DNA of 64,000 bases from Sulfurimonas hongkongensis (GCF_000445475.1 NZ_AUPZ01000003.1:1-64000); one strand, 5' to 3'. Shown: positions 26,684 through 35,976, counted from the first letter of the stretch. Numbers and translations are program-made. The notes: generated by a model not told the origin, from the letters alone.

Positions 26684-28342
26684 TTATGATTTAAAAGCGA
26701 CTAATTCGCCTTTTTTGAGCTTTGCAATTTTATCACGGATTTTGCGAATATTAAAAGCTTTTTTCTCAAAAGGTATTGAGCTTTGATTGTTTATAGTTCT
26801 TAATTCTCTTTCATAATACTTACTTAAGAAAGCTATAAGTTCATTTTTTAGGGCATCTTCATCTTTTAGAGCTTGTATCTTGTCATCAACTATTATCGCC
26901 ATCAAAGCTGGTTCATCAACTCTTCCTTGAAGTGCTAAGACAAACTCTCTTGAGTGAAACTGCAAAAGTGAAGCATCAAGCACATCTAGGATTTGATCTA
27001 TAAACTCTGGATGCTCTAAAATGGTTTTGATAAGTGTTAGTTCCCACATATCTTTATGAGTGTTTTTTTGCATAAGGGGGGAGTTGTTTTGATTCGTATC
27101 TTGTGAGAACTTAAGCAGAGATGGGCTAACACCCAAACCGCCTAGTCTTGATGCAAGAAAAGTTTTATACTCCTCTTGGAGGATTGGTGAGAGTGTTTTT
27201 AAGTAAGCCACTCCCTCTTGCATACACTCCTCCTTAGCTTTTGGATCTCTTAAATCATAAAGCGATAACAACTCTTCTAGAACAAACTCTATAAAAGGCT
27301 TTGGCTTTCTTATCATAGTAGCTAACTCATCTATGGCACCTTTTTGCACCATATCCGCAGGGTCCTCTCCATCACTAAAAATAATAACTCCGCCTCTAAA
27401 ACCACCAACACTAAGAAGCTTTGATGCCTTTAGTGCAGCGGCTCGACCTGCACTGTCTCCATCGTAAGCCATCACAACTCTTGGTTCACCCTTTCTTAAA
27501 AGTGGTAGATGTTGTGGAGTTAGTGCAGTTCCAAGAGTTGCAACTGCATTTGTAAATCCAGCTTGATGGAGCATTATAACATCTAGGTAACCCTCTGTTA
27601 TAATTATCTCTTTTGTTTTATATAGTGTTTGTTTGGCGTGATGATAAGCATAGAGCAGACGAGACTTGTTGTAGTAGGCTGTCTCTGGAGAGTTTACATA
27701 CTTTGCTTGATGCCCAGTTATGGTTCTTCCACCAAAACCTACGATAGAGCCATTTGCAGAGTGGATTGGAAAGGTTATTCTCTCTATAAACCTAGCAAAA
27801 CTTCTACCACCATCATAACCCACAACCCCCATATCTATAGCCTCACTAAGTAAAAATCCTTGTGAGTTTATGTAGTTTAGTGTAGAGTTAGAATCAGGTG
27901 CATAGCCTATGCCAAACTTCTCGATACTACTCTCATAGATGCCTCGCTCTTTTATATACTCTAGTGCTTCTTGCTTTGTAGTTAGAAGATTTTGGTACCA
28001 CTCATTTAGTTTATCCATAACTTGTGAGCGAGGTTTGTTATGTTTGTTATCTGTGTGTGTTAGTGTGAAGTTATAACTATCTGCTAGTTTTTCTAATGCT
28101 TCTGGGTAGTTTAGTTTTTCATACTCCATAACAAACTTGATGCTATCGCCACCAGCTCCACATCCAAAACAGTGATATATCCCCTTTGCTGGGCTTACAA
28201 CAAAAGAGGGAGAATTTTCATCATGAAAAGGGCAAGGTGCTTTGAAATTTGCACCTGCTTTTTTTAGCTCAATATATGAACCAACCACATCAACAATATC
28301 AAGTCTGGATTTTAGTGTATCTATGGAGTCTTGTGTAATCAT
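26684..28342 (-). CDS. dnaG: DNA primase
   Basis: The 552-residue protein has the N-terminal CHC2 zinc finger (CPFHDENSPSF, YHCFGCGAGGD), the RNA polymerase core and a TOPRIM domain with catalytic acids (IIITEGYLDVIML, VMAYDGDSAG). The C-terminal ~120 residues form the helicase-interaction region. It synthesises RNA primers at the replication fork in the cytoplasm. The length is typical for Campylobacterota. It is followed 44 bp later by the PP-loop gene. Confidence 0.96.
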   Translation of the reverse strand: MITQDSIDTLKSRLDIVDVVGSYIELKKAGANFKAPCPFHDENSPSFVVSPAKGIYHCFGCGAGGDSIKFVMEYEKLNYPEALEKLADSYNFTLTHTDNKHNKPRSQVMDKLNEWYQNLLTTKQEALEYIKERGIYESSIEKFGIGYAPDSNSTLNYINSQGFLLSEAIDMGVVGYDGGRSFARFIERITFPIHSANGSIVGFGGRTITGHQAKYVNSPETAYYNKSRLLYAYHHAKQTLYKTKEIIITEGYLDVIMLHQAGFTNAVATLGTALTPQHLPLLRKGEPRVVMAYDGDSAGRAAALKASKLLSVGGFRGGVIIFSDGEDPADMVQKGAIDELATMIRKPKPFIEFVLEELLSLYDLRDPKAKEECMQEGVAYLKTLSPILQEEYKTFLASRLGGLGVSPSLLKFSQDTNQNNSPLMQKNTHKDMWELTLIKTILEHPEFIDQILDVLDASLLQFHSREFVLALQGRVDEPALMAIIVDDKIQALKDEDALKNELIAFLSKYYERELRTINNQSSIPFEKKAFNIRKIRDKIAKLKKGELVAFKS

Positions 28343-28366
28343 AAAGAGATTATATCAAGTATAAGT

Positions 28367-28513
28367 TTACTTTTTTGGTATAAATTTTCCACAGCCTTTT
28401 TTTTCTGTACCTTTAAAGGTTTTAAAATTTTTAGAACCCTTTAACCACGCCTCATGACGAGCACATTTTGAACTATCTATACATTTTTTGTTATCACAAG
28501 CTTTATCGCTCAT
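28367..28513 (-). CDS. Small Cys-rich protein, 48 aa
   Basis: A 48-codon frame has a good ribosome site (AGGAAATCAAA before the ATG at 28513). The product starts MSDKACDNKKCIDSSKCARH and has four Cys in all (the fourth in KKGCGKF) plus His, so metal binding is possible. It is highly basic. It lies 24 bp upstream of dnaG on the same strand, so it may be the first gene of the dnaG transcript. No family is recognised. Confidence 0.65.
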   Translation of the reverse strand: MSDKACDNKKCIDSSKCARHEAWLKGSKNFKTFKGTEKKGCGKFIPKK

Positions 28514-28624
28514 TTTGATTTCCTGTAGTTTATTATACGATTTATATGCAAAATTTTATCATATTATTTATTTATATATTTTATACTTTGAAGTTATTTT
28601 TATTGTTTGAGAAGAGTTTTATAT

Positions 28625-28650
28625 TAAACAGATTCAAAAGAATCTGTTTA
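28625..28650 (-). terminator. Hairpin after small exported gene
   Basis: A perfect 11-bp stem TAAACAGATTC / GAATCTGTTTA has a four-base loop. It lies 24 bp after the stop of the 28674-28805 gene. The following sequence is AT-rich but lacks a long T-run, so termination may be weak. Confidence 0.55.
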
Positions 28651-28673
28651 ACTGGAGGAAGAATAAGATCAGA

Positions 28674-28805
28674 TTAGTAAATATCTGTACTTGGGTGGTT
28701 AGGTTTACTTATTGGCTCTTTAGTATCTACTGTATCGTAGTGTACTATGTTGTCTGCTTGAAGAGCACCTAATGTTAACGCTATAAGTAAAATGAACTTT
28801 TTCAT
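28674..28805 (-). CDS. Small exported protein, 43 aa
   Basis: The 43-residue product MKKFILLIALTLGALQADN... has a classical signal peptide with a cleavage site after LQA. It leaves a mature peptide of about 26 residues ending in KPNHPSTDIY. It has an AAGGAT-type ribosome site and a hairpin after the stop. Neighbours (rpsU, the Cys-rich protein) do not suggest a role. Function is unknown. Confidence 0.6.
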   Translation of the reverse strand: MKKFILLIALTLGALQADNIVHYDTVDTKEPISKPNHPSTDIY

Positions 28806-28989
28806 TTTGTATCCTTTGTTAAGAGCGCATTACGCTCTAGTATTTTTAAATCAGACAAAGTTTATCCTATTTAGAGATAACAGGCATTGACTTATATCAA
28901 GAAAGGGCTAAAAAGTTCAATAAATTACTCAAAATACAGTTTTTAGTGATTTTTATGTCTTAAAAATCTAGTTTAGATAAAGATTATGG

Positions 28990-28995
28990 TATACT
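28990..28995 (+). promoter_or_regulatory. -10 box for rpsU
   Basis: TATACT lies 40 nt upstream of the rpsU start in an AT-rich region lacking a clear -35. A TAGGTGAT ribosome site follows before the ATG at 29035. Confidence 0.6.
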
Positions 28996-29034
28996 CCAAA
29001 TCTCGAAAATTTAAAAGAAAGTAGGTGATGTGAT

Positions 29035-29247
29035 ATGCCAGGTATCGTACTACGCAGTGATGATAACTTTGATGCAGCTTACCGCCGTTTCAAGAAGCAG
29101 ACTGACCGTAACTTAATCGTTACAGAAGCTCGTGCTCGCCGTTTCCATGAAACTGAAACAGAAAAGCGTAAGAAGTTCAAAATTGCATCTCGTAAGAAAA
29201 TGCTTAAGCGTCTTTATATGATGAGACGCTACGAATCACGCCTCTAG
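29035..29247 (+). CDS. rpsU: 30S ribosomal protein S21
   Basis: The 70-residue, very basic protein begins [20 protein letters not shown], the expected S21 N-terminus, and has the Lys/Arg-rich helical C-terminus ([18 protein letters not shown]). S21 binds near the 3' end of 16S rRNA and aids initiation. It is a single-gene unit with its own -10 box and a strong terminator. Confidence 0.97.
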   Translation: MPGIVLRSDDNFDAAYRRFKKQTDRNLIVTEARARRFHETETEKRKKFKIASRKKMLKRLYMMRRYESRL

Positions 29248-29253
29248 CAAGCT

Positions 29254-29271
29254 AAAGCCCTTCGGGGCTTT
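29254..29271 (+). terminator. Terminator of rpsU
   Basis: A perfect stem AAAGCCC / GGGCTTT with a very stable TTCG tetraloop lies 7 bp after the rpsU stop and is followed by T-containing sequence. Confidence 0.85.
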
Positions 29272-29391
29272 ACTTATCTTCTTCAAGCACTCCAAAATTC
29301 TGCTTCTATCCCATCTATAACCACTCATCAAAAAATTTGCTAAATAACTTCATATGCCTATCTTTATACTATTTATCTAAATAAATGTATC

Positions 29392-29430
29392 TTTGATTAA
29401 ACATTTATGATACAACATTGCTTAATCAAA
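29392..29430. repeat. Inverted repeat, possible operator
   Basis: TTTGATTAA (29392-29400) and TTAATCAAA (29422-29430) are perfect inverted arms. They overlap another pair, ATAAATGT/ACATTTAT. A short start-like frame (MLEKLFKKSYQIF...) follows from about 29449 but soon loses any protein-like character against the end of the dgt gene. It may be the control region of a lost gene. Otherwise nothing coding is seen between rpsU and dgt. Confidence 0.35.
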
Positions 29431-29503
29431 TATACAAAAGAGATAGTATGCTAGAAAAATTATTTAAAAAATCCTATCAAATATTTATTTTTTACGCTTC
29501 TAC

Positions 29504-30601
29504 TTATAGTTTTCCATACATCTCATTATATAGACTAAGAGCGCGTCTGTCACTCATATGTGCGATATAATCAGCCACAACCCTATGTTTTTGTTTTTTA
29601 TCTAGTAACTCATAAAAAAACTTTGGTAACATCTTCTCTTCTTGCATTAGAGCCCCATAGAGTCCCCTGATGGCTTGTTTGCCTGCAAACATCTTTATAA
29701 CAATATCTTGATGTTGATAGAGTTTGTTAAAGAGAAGTTTTTTGAGTTTTTTTATCTTTGTCTCTAACTCTGGAGCAAAACCTACTGGAATCTCATCTTT
29801 TGAGCTAATAGTTGCACTCATTACTTCACTACTCTTTATCTTACCTTTTGAATACTCTAATAAAGAGTAGATCAGATGGTTTATAAGATGCGAGCTAAAA
29901 CGATAACGAAACATCTCATCCTCATCTTCTAAGATTCCCTCAGATTTCACTTTTTGAAGTATCTCTACTATAAGCTTACTCTCTCTTAAGTCATCAAAAT
30001 CTATAAGCCCGGAGTTAATCCCATCATCTATATCATGGCTCATATAGGCAATCTCATCGGCACGGTCAACTATCATAGCCTCTATAGAGGGATGAGTTTC
30101 TAGGTTAAACTTCTCATCAATCCACTCTGGCAAAAAGTTTTTTTTATAAGGATATGAGTGTTTTAAGATTCCCTCTAAGGTTGCAAAAGTAAGATTTAAC
30201 CCATCAAAGCCTTTATAGCGTTTCTCTAAAGATGAGACTACTCTAAAACTTTGAAAGTTATGTTCAAACCCATTTTTAAAGCCATCTTTTCTCAAACACT
30301 CATCCAAAGTATCACCCCCGATGTGTCCAAAAGGAGTATGCCCTAAGTCATGAGCTAGAGCAATGGCTTCTGCTAAAGACTCGTTTAGCCCAAAATGTGA
30401 AGTAATAGAGCGAGCGATTTGCGAGACTTCTATGGAGTGAGTTAGGCGTGTGCGAAAAAAATCTCCCTCTTGGTTTAAAAAGACTTGAGTCTTATACTCT
30501 AACTTTCTAAAACTCCCAGAGTGGATGATTCTATCTCTATCTCTTGCGTAAGGATTTCTAAAATCCTTATCTATCTTATAAAATCGCTCGTTGGCTTGCA
30601 T
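29504..30601 (-). CDS. dgt: dGTPase-like HD-domain triphosphohydrolase
   Basis: The 365-residue protein has the HD metal-site motifs (RLTHSIEVSQIARSI, ALAHDLGHTPFGHIGGD, DRADEIAYMSHDIDDG) of the deoxyguanosine triphosphate triphosphohydrolase-like family. It hydrolyses dNTPs to nucleoside plus triphosphate. Its length fits the shorter type found widely outside E. coli. It starts on the last base of the yjdM gene, so the two are co-translated. Nucleotide preference cannot be read from sequence. Confidence 0.92.
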   Translation of the reverse strand: MQANERFYKIDKDFRNPYARDRDRIIHSGSFRKLEYKTQVFLNQEGDFFRTRLTHSIEVSQIARSITSHFGLNESLAEAIALAHDLGHTPFGHIGGDTLDECLRKDGFKNGFEHNFQSFRVVSSLEKRYKGFDGLNLTFATLEGILKHSYPYKKNFLPEWIDEKFNLETHPSIEAMIVDRADEIAYMSHDIDDGINSGLIDFDDLRESKLIVEILQKVKSEGILEDEDEMFRYRFSSHLINHLIYSLLEYSKGKIKSSEVMSATISSKDEIPVGFAPELETKIKKLKKLLFNKLYQHQDIVIKMFAGKQAIRGLYGALMQEEKMLPKFFYELLDKKQKHRVVADYIAHMSDRRALSLYNEMYGKL

Positions 30602-31167
30602 TAAGATTTTTTCAAAAATTTTGTTAGTATTTGAATCTTTACACCATTTACACGACCCTCTATAAGCTCGCTATTGTTGTGAACAAGTGCTATGTTTCTA
30701 ACTGCTGTTCCTCTTTTTGCAGTAAAAGTAGTACCTTTTACATCTAAATCTTTTGTGATTACAACAGTATCTCCAGTTTGTAAAACTACACCATTTGCAT
30801 CTTTATGCACAGGTACATCATCCGCCAAACTAACATCTGTCAAACCTGCATCAGCATAAGCTTTTAACGCATCGTCCATATAGATCATATCTATTAAGTC
30901 TTGGCGACCTAGTGCAGTTAGGAGTCTATAAGAGACCGCTTGAACTACTGGTATCTCACTCCACATGCTATCGTTTAAACAGTTTAAGTGTGTCTCATCT
31001 AAAAGATTTGTATCTTGGATTTGTGGTGCACATTTGCTACAAACATAGATAGCTGTGTTTGCACTGGCATCTGATGGTGCGATTTCTAAAACGCTCAAGC
31101 CCTCGCTACTTCCACACAACTCACAAACTCCGCCGCTTCTTTTTTGTAACTCTTCTTCTATACTCAT
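30601..31167 (-). CDS. yjdM: PhnA/YjdM family zinc-ribbon protein
   Basis: The 188-residue protein has an N-terminal zinc ribbon (CELCGSS...CSKCAPQI) and the C-terminal PhnA domain (GDTVVITKDLDVKGT...FTAKRGTAVRNI). Despite the historic phn name, these proteins are not proven phosphonate enzymes. The form here carries an extra central helical segment (about 55-110). It is followed by dgt with a one-base overlap. Confidence 0.88.
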   Translation of the reverse strand: MSIEEELQKRSGGVCELCGSSEGLSVLEIAPSDASANTAIYVCSKCAPQIQDTNLLDETHLNCLNDSMWSEIPVVQAVSYRLLTALGRQDLIDMIYMDDALKAYADAGLTDVSLADDVPVHKDANGVVLQTGDTVVITKDLDVKGTTFTAKRGTAVRNIALVHNNSELIEGRVNGVKIQILTKFLKKS

Positions 31168-31214
31168 TTTCTTGCCTTTTTAAATTAATATTGCAATTAT
31201 AGCCCAAATATCTT

Positions 31215-32378
31215 TTAACCTTTAATAACTTGGTTTCTTCCCGCTTTTTTAGCCTTATAGAGCGCATTATCTGCTCTTTTCATAACCGCAAAAGGGTCTT
31301 TGTCTTTTTGTGAGTTTTGAGTAACTCCAGCTGAAATATTTATATATATCTTTTTGACACTCTTTCTATTTCTCACACTAAAAGGAGTAGTTGCTATCTG
31401 CTGTCTTAAATTATCCACATGAACAAGAGACTCACTTGTCTCCTTTGATGGAAAAAGTATCACAAACTCTTCTCCACCATATCTGTAAGCTTTTCCTCCG
31501 CCACTAACCTCTCTAAACTTAGATGCGACCATCTTTAAAACTTCATCACCAGTGTCGTGTCCATAAGTATCGTTAAACTTTTTGAAAAAATCTATATCGC
31601 ACATCGCCAAAGAGTACTTTCTTCCAAGCTTTGCCATATCTTCAATCATAGCCCTACGACCTGGTAAAGATGTAAGCTCATCATAAAAAGCAAGTCTATA
31701 AGACTCGCGAATCAAAAGCACAAAAATTATAGTAGTAAATGCTAAAAAAGCCACCTCAGTTGCATTTGGAGTCTTTAAAAAATAAAGTCCCCCATAAAAA
31801 GTCAAAAGAAGAATAAAAAAAGAAGTAGCGTACATCAGATATCTGCCAAACAAGACCAAAGCGAGCATTACAAACAAAACAAAGATGCCAATGGCAATAC
31901 TAAGGTCTTTTAGTGGGTAAAAGTTTGCAGTAAAGAGTTTTATACTTAAGTAGGTCTCTATGCTCTCTTTTGGATAGTAGAGCAGATAAAACACTAGAGA
32001 TATCTCTAGCAAAACAAAAACAATTTTTAAGATACCCCAAAAAGAGAATAGTCCCCTCTCTTTAAAAATCAAAAAAAACATTAGATGCAGAGGGTAAAGC
32101 ATAGATGCATACATAAACAGAAGTGTTGCTTTTTTGGCATCAAAGTATTCAAATCCTAGATAAATCAAGATAAGGGGAATGATTACAAATATAAATCTGT
32201 TACGATTAAAGTGCCACGAAACCCAGATAACTAGGAGACTAAACCCATAAAAAAGATAAACAACTATATCAAAAAGAATCTCAGGCATCTTTTGTGCATT
32301 GTAGAGAATAACTGCAAAAACAGAGGCTATAAAGAGCGGTATTAGTAAGTTTAAAGAGATAGCTTTGATCTGGTTCAC
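31215..32378 (-). CDS. Multi-pass membrane diguanylate cyclase
   Basis: The 387-residue protein has about seven hydrophobic helices in its first 215 residues, then a GGDEF domain. Active-site residues are intact (CDIDFFKKFNDTYGHDTGD, YRYGGEEFVIL). The RxxD inhibitory site is absent (GGGK before the loop), so product feedback is not expected. The membrane region is of a 7TM-sensor-like type with unknown signal. It ends the thyX-lipoprotein-cyclase unit, with 2 bp to the lipoprotein gene. Confidence 0.88.
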   Translation of the reverse strand: MNQIKAISLNLLIPLFIASVFAVILYNAQKMPEILFDIVVYLFYGFSLLVIWVSWHFNRNRFIFVIIPLILIYLGFEYFDAKKATLLFMYASMLYPLHLMFFLIFKERGLFSFWGILKIVFVLLEISLVFYLLYYPKESIETYLSIKLFTANFYPLKDLSIAIGIFVLFVMLALVLFGRYLMYATSFFILLLTFYGGLYFLKTPNATEVAFLAFTTIIFVLLIRESYRLAFYDELTSLPGRRAMIEDMAKLGRKYSLAMCDIDFFKKFNDTYGHDTGDEVLKMVASKFREVSGGGKAYRYGGEEFVILFPSKETSESLVHVDNLRQQIATTPFSVRNRKSVKKIYINISAGVTQNSQKDKDPFAVMKRADNALYKAKKAGRNQVIKG

Positions 32379-32380
32379 GG

Positions 32381-32599
32381 CTACTCTTTGTTAAACTCTA
32401 CTATATCTTCTTTACTTTGCACTTTATTGCGTTTTGTGTTATCAAAGGCTTTTTGTGCCTCTTGTTCATCGTAGTTTCTACACTCTTGGGGCATAATGCT
32501 GTTTGGGTCTTTTGCTATTTGATCACACATGCTTGCATTAAACTTCATGTTTGAGCATCCACTAAAAATAAGTGCCATTAAAATTAAATATTTATGCAT
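32381..32599 (-). CDS. Small predicted lipoprotein
   Basis: I use ATG 32599 because MHKYLILMALIFSGCSN is a lipoprotein signal with lipobox FSGC; the longer frame runs back into thyX. The mature part (~57 residues) has two more Cys (SMCDQIAKD, PQECRNY) and is strongly charged. It would sit in the inner or outer membrane. It starts 2 bp after thyX. No family is recognised. Confidence 0.7.
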   Translation of the reverse strand: MHKYLILMALIFSGCSNMKFNASMCDQIAKDPNSIMPQECRNYDEQEAQKAFDNTKRNKVQSKEDIVEFNKE

Positions 32600-32601
32600 T
32601 T

Positions 32602-33429
32602 TTACTTCTTTTTTACTATAAGATTTAGATATTTTGTAGGTGTTGCTCTCATCATCTCTTGTGCTAACCAACGAATCTGAAAAAAAGCTGCACCGCTATC
32701 TCTAAGAGTGAAGTAGTTTTTTAGACTTCTAAGATTAAAAGTCACTACCATATCTACTTTTACATTGTCAGTGATGATATGTTTAAAAGCATCACCAACA
32801 TTTCGCTTCTTTTTACCACTCTCTAACGCTTTAAACATAGCTTCTTGGTCATCTTTGAACTCTTCTAAAAACCCCAAAGAACTTTTTGCTATGGCTATCT
32901 CAAAAAAGTTTGACACTTTTGTTTGTTGATATGATAATTTATCAAACATAGCTGAGATTTCAAGTCTATTATAACTCTCATCACTAGTTACAAACATATC
33001 AAAAGTTAAAATCTTCGCTATAAAAAACTCTCTATCTCCGCTAGATGCCACAAAAGCGTTGATGATAGAGCTCATAGTATAGCGAGTGCTTCTAACACTT
33101 ATGGCTTGGATGCGATGACGAGCGTGTTCTTGCAAAACCCCTCTTGAGGTCCCACGAACTAAAAAACTAAGATTTGCATGCTCTAAAATGCTATGATGAA
33201 AATATGTCCAAGCTAAATCATCAAGAAGACTTGAGTCCTCTATATCATTTATCTCTTTGCACATAAGAGCATCTGGCATAGCATCTTCGATAAACTTTAC
33301 AGCCCCATTTTCACTATTTGAAAAAGAGTCATAACAAGTCCTTGCAGCAGTCTCAGCCACTCCAATGCCAGTCTCTTGAAGTAAAACAACCTCTGGTTTT
33401 GAGTATTTGATGCCGTACATATTTTCCAT
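32602..33429 (-). CDS. thyX: Flavin-dependent thymidylate synthase
   Basis: The 275-residue protein carries the ThyX signature RHR-x7-S (RHRIQAISVRS), plus EHANLSFLVRGTSRG upstream. It makes dTMP from dUMP using FAD and methylenetetrahydrofolate. No thyA is present in this window. It belongs with nrdA, nrdB and dgt to the local set of dNTP metabolism genes. It is transcribed in the same direction as the antiporter and lipoprotein genes around it. Confidence 0.95.
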   Translation of the reverse strand: MENMYGIKYSKPEVVLLQETGIGVAETAARTCYDSFSNSENGAVKFIEDAMPDALMCKEINDIEDSSLLDDLAWTYFHHSILEHANLSFLVRGTSRGVLQEHARHRIQAISVRSTRYTMSSIINAFVASSGDREFFIAKILTFDMFVTSDESYNRLEISAMFDKLSYQQTKVSNFFEIAIAKSSLGFLEEFKDDQEAMFKALESGKKKRNVGDAFKHIITDNVKVDMVVTFNLRSLKNYFTLRDSGAAFFQIRWLAQEMMRATPTKYLNLIVKKK

Positions 33430-33496
33430 AGTCTTTTACCCTAAGTTAAGTTGGTGTTATTTTACAATAATTAACTTTTAAATAGTTAAGAGCCTT

Positions 33497-35281
33497 TTAA
33501 ACCTCGATTTCTATTGCATGGATGCCGCTTTGTTCAGAGCGAGATAGCGCCTCATTAAGTTTTTCTATAATTGTTTCTGTAGTATCAGTCTCATCTGCTT
33601 GAGTTACACCAAAGTTATACTCTAGAGCTATGTGAATCATCTCTGTAGATGCAAACTCTTTAGAGATCTTTTCTGCAAGTGTTACAGCCTCTCCTAGGGA
33701 GGTATTTAAAGTGACTATAACGTACTCATCATCTGTTAACTTTCCAAAATAATCAGTTGTGCGTATCTGCTCTTTTATAACTCTTCCAACAGCACTAAGC
33801 ACTTCTTGATTTAAAGCTTTTTCTTTTGTTGAAAGCTTTAAAATCAAAAGAGATAAATCAAGATTATAACGACTAGCTCGTGCTAGTTCATCTGTTATAA
33901 TGTCTTCTATAAAAGCTCTACTGTAGGCTTGTGTACTTGCATCTTTTTTAAGTGCTTCTATAACATTTTTTGTATATTGCTTTATGTTGTTCTTAGAACT
34001 TTGCTTATCTACTTGCATATCTTGTGCATAAGCTTTTTTATTAAAATATATATGAAGCATCAACAAAAAAGTATATAAAAATGTGCTTATTAAGACATTA
34101 CCTATAACGATGGCTTCAAACATATCCTTGTATATAAAATTATCTGGGATAGAGTGTGCCATAATTATCGCCAAAGCACCTTTAGTTCCCGAGAGTGTTA
34201 ATGTTTTTGCCCACCTAAACGGAAGCCTCATTACCAAAACCAAAGATGAGACGCTTATAAACCGAATAACTGTAGTAAGTGCAAATACAATCAAAATCTC
34301 TTTATAATATTTAAATAAAATATCTAATTCAATAATATTAGCAATAATTACAAAGACAATAGCATTGGCAAATATACCTATAAATATTGCTTCTTTTTTA
34401 TACTCTCTAAACTCTCTTTTAGTTATTGCAGGCACGCTCTTTATAAGCTCCATAACTGACTCTTTATCTTTTACATCACCTATTTTGGTGCGACGAAATG
34501 TTTCACCTTTTATCTCTTTTTGTACAAGATACTTAAATGTTAAAGCAGATACTACTATAGAGAGTATCCCAGCTATGTGAAAATGTTCAGCTACTAAAAA
34601 AGAGATATTAACAACGAGATAAATTATAATAAACTGGTCAAAAGGATTTTTTAAAATCTTTATAGACAAAAAACCAATATACGCTACACCAAAGCCAATA
34701 ATGGTAGATAAGATTAAGACTTTAAATAAAGTAAGATTTATAGATAAAAGACTTAGCTCATCTCCTGATATAAGAGGTAGGGCAATAAAATAAAAAATGA
34801 TAAGTGCTGTAACATCATTAAAAAGTGATTCTGACTCTGCATATATTTTTAATCTCTCTGGCAGTCTAAACTTTGACATGATAGAGACTACTGTTATAGC
34901 ATCTGTAGCCATTAACATCGTAAAGAGTGCTATTAACATCCCTACTGTAAAGCTATATTGGGCGAGTATATAGGGAGTCACATATGTAGCAATAGCGATA
35001 GATACAACAACTGCAACAACAGCAAGATAAAATATCTCTTTGGCATGGTTTTTTAACTCTTTGATGGAGATATTTAAAATATCTGGGAGTAAAATCATGG
35101 GCAACATTAAGTATAAAATTTCATTAAACTCTTTAGAACTTATCTCAAAGAGTTCAGGAAAAAATATTGAAATTGCAAATGAGTACACTATGACTGATAG
35201 TGTTGATGGAACCTTGGTTATCTCTTGGGTTATGCGAGATAACAAGATTATCAATAGTAAAAATATAACAAGCATTAACAT
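33497..35281 (-). CDS. Cation/proton antiporter fused to degenerate GGDEF domain
   Basis: The 594-residue protein has about 11-12 membrane helices in the first ~405 residues with CPA1 features (LMATDAITVVSIMSK, FNDVTALIIFYF, SGTKGALAIIMAH). It then has a ~150-residue cytoplasmic domain with GGDEF topology (RAFIEDIITDELARASRYNL...). The catalytic loop reads TDDEY rather than GGDEF and the metal-site strand lacks its Asp, so the domain is probably regulatory. It would exchange Na+ or K+ for protons across the inner membrane, perhaps gated by a nucleotide signal. The gating idea is inference. Confidence 0.82.
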   Translation of the reverse strand: MLMLVIFLLLIILLSRITQEITKVPSTLSVIVYSFAISIFFPELFEISSKEFNEILYLMLPMILLPDILNISIKELKNHAKEIFYLAVVAVVVSIAIATYVTPYILAQYSFTVGMLIALFTMLMATDAITVVSIMSKFRLPERLKIYAESESLFNDVTALIIFYFIALPLISGDELSLLSINLTLFKVLILSTIIGFGVAYIGFLSIKILKNPFDQFIIIYLVVNISFLVAEHFHIAGILSIVVSALTFKYLVQKEIKGETFRRTKIGDVKDKESVMELIKSVPAITKREFREYKKEAIFIGIFANAIVFVIIANIIELDILFKYYKEILIVFALTTVIRFISVSSLVLVMRLPFRWAKTLTLSGTKGALAIIMAHSIPDNFIYKDMFEAIVIGNVLISTFLYTFLLMLHIYFNKKAYAQDMQVDKQSSKNNIKQYTKNVIEALKKDASTQAYSRAFIEDIITDELARASRYNLDLSLLILKLSTKEKALNQEVLSAVGRVIKEQIRTTDYFGKLTDDEYVIVTLNTSLGEAVTLAEKISKEFASTEMIHIALEYNFGVTQADETDTTETIIEKLNEALSRSEQSGIHAIEIEV

Positions 35282-35336
35282 AGAACTATTTTAGCACAAT
35301 AGAGATTAGAATTTTTGTTTTTAGTCATTTAAAGAC

Positions 35337-35975
35337 TTACTTTTGAACTCCATCAAGCACAGGTACAAAGTCACATATTTCGAGCTCTTTTGCTTGAATG
35401 GATGTGCCATTTTTTTTATAACTTGTTATGATTTGTTTGTTAGCTACTTCCATCGGAGCTATTAAAATTCCACCATCAGCTAACTGGTCAAAGAGTTTTT
35501 GAGGAATTTTTTTTGTAGATGCAGAAAAAAGAATCCTGTCAAATGGAGCGTATTGCGTCCAGCCGTTTTGTCCATCATCTAGTCTTGTATGAATATTGTT
35601 TATCTTTAGCTCTCTAAATCTTACTCTTGCTTCAAGCATCAAAGATTCTATGCGTTCTATCGTAAAGACACCTCGAAAGAGATGTGATAAAACTGCGGCT
35701 TGATAACCACTTCCACAGCCTATTTCTAAGACTCTATCTGCACCTTGTGGCTCTAAATATTGTGTCATTTTTGCAACTGTTAGCGGCGAGCTTATCCACT
35801 GAGCTGAACCCATTGGAAGTGCATCAAGTTTATAAGCGTTATGCTTAAAACCTACTGGAACAAACTTCTCTCTGTTAGTCTTTGCTATCGCTTCTTTTAC
35901 CCTCACATCTAGTGGAAACTTTTGATGGCACTCATCTGCTAGTCTTGCTGTTTTTGTTGCTGTTATTCTGTCCAA
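35337..35975 (-). CDS. pcm: Protein-L-isoaspartate O-methyltransferase
   Basis: The 212-residue protein has the SAM-binding motif VLEIGCGSGYQAAVLSHL and the Pcm-specific N-terminal pieces (REKFVPVGFKHNAYKLDALPMG, shown in part). It methylates isoaspartyl residues in damaged proteins to begin repair. Usual length. It starts directly after the nitrilase-family gene with a 1-bp gap, so the two are co-expressed. Confidence 0.93.
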   Translation of the reverse strand: MDRITATKTARLADECHQKFPLDVRVKEAIAKTNREKFVPVGFKHNAYKLDALPMGSAQWISSPLTVAKMTQYLEPQGADRVLEIGCGSGYQAAVLSHLFRGVFTIERIESLMLEARVRFRELKINNIHTRLDDGQNGWTQYAPFDRILFSASTKKIPQKLFDQLADGGILIAPMEVANKQIITSYKKNGTSIQAKELEICDFVPVLDGVQK

Positions 35976-35976
35976 G

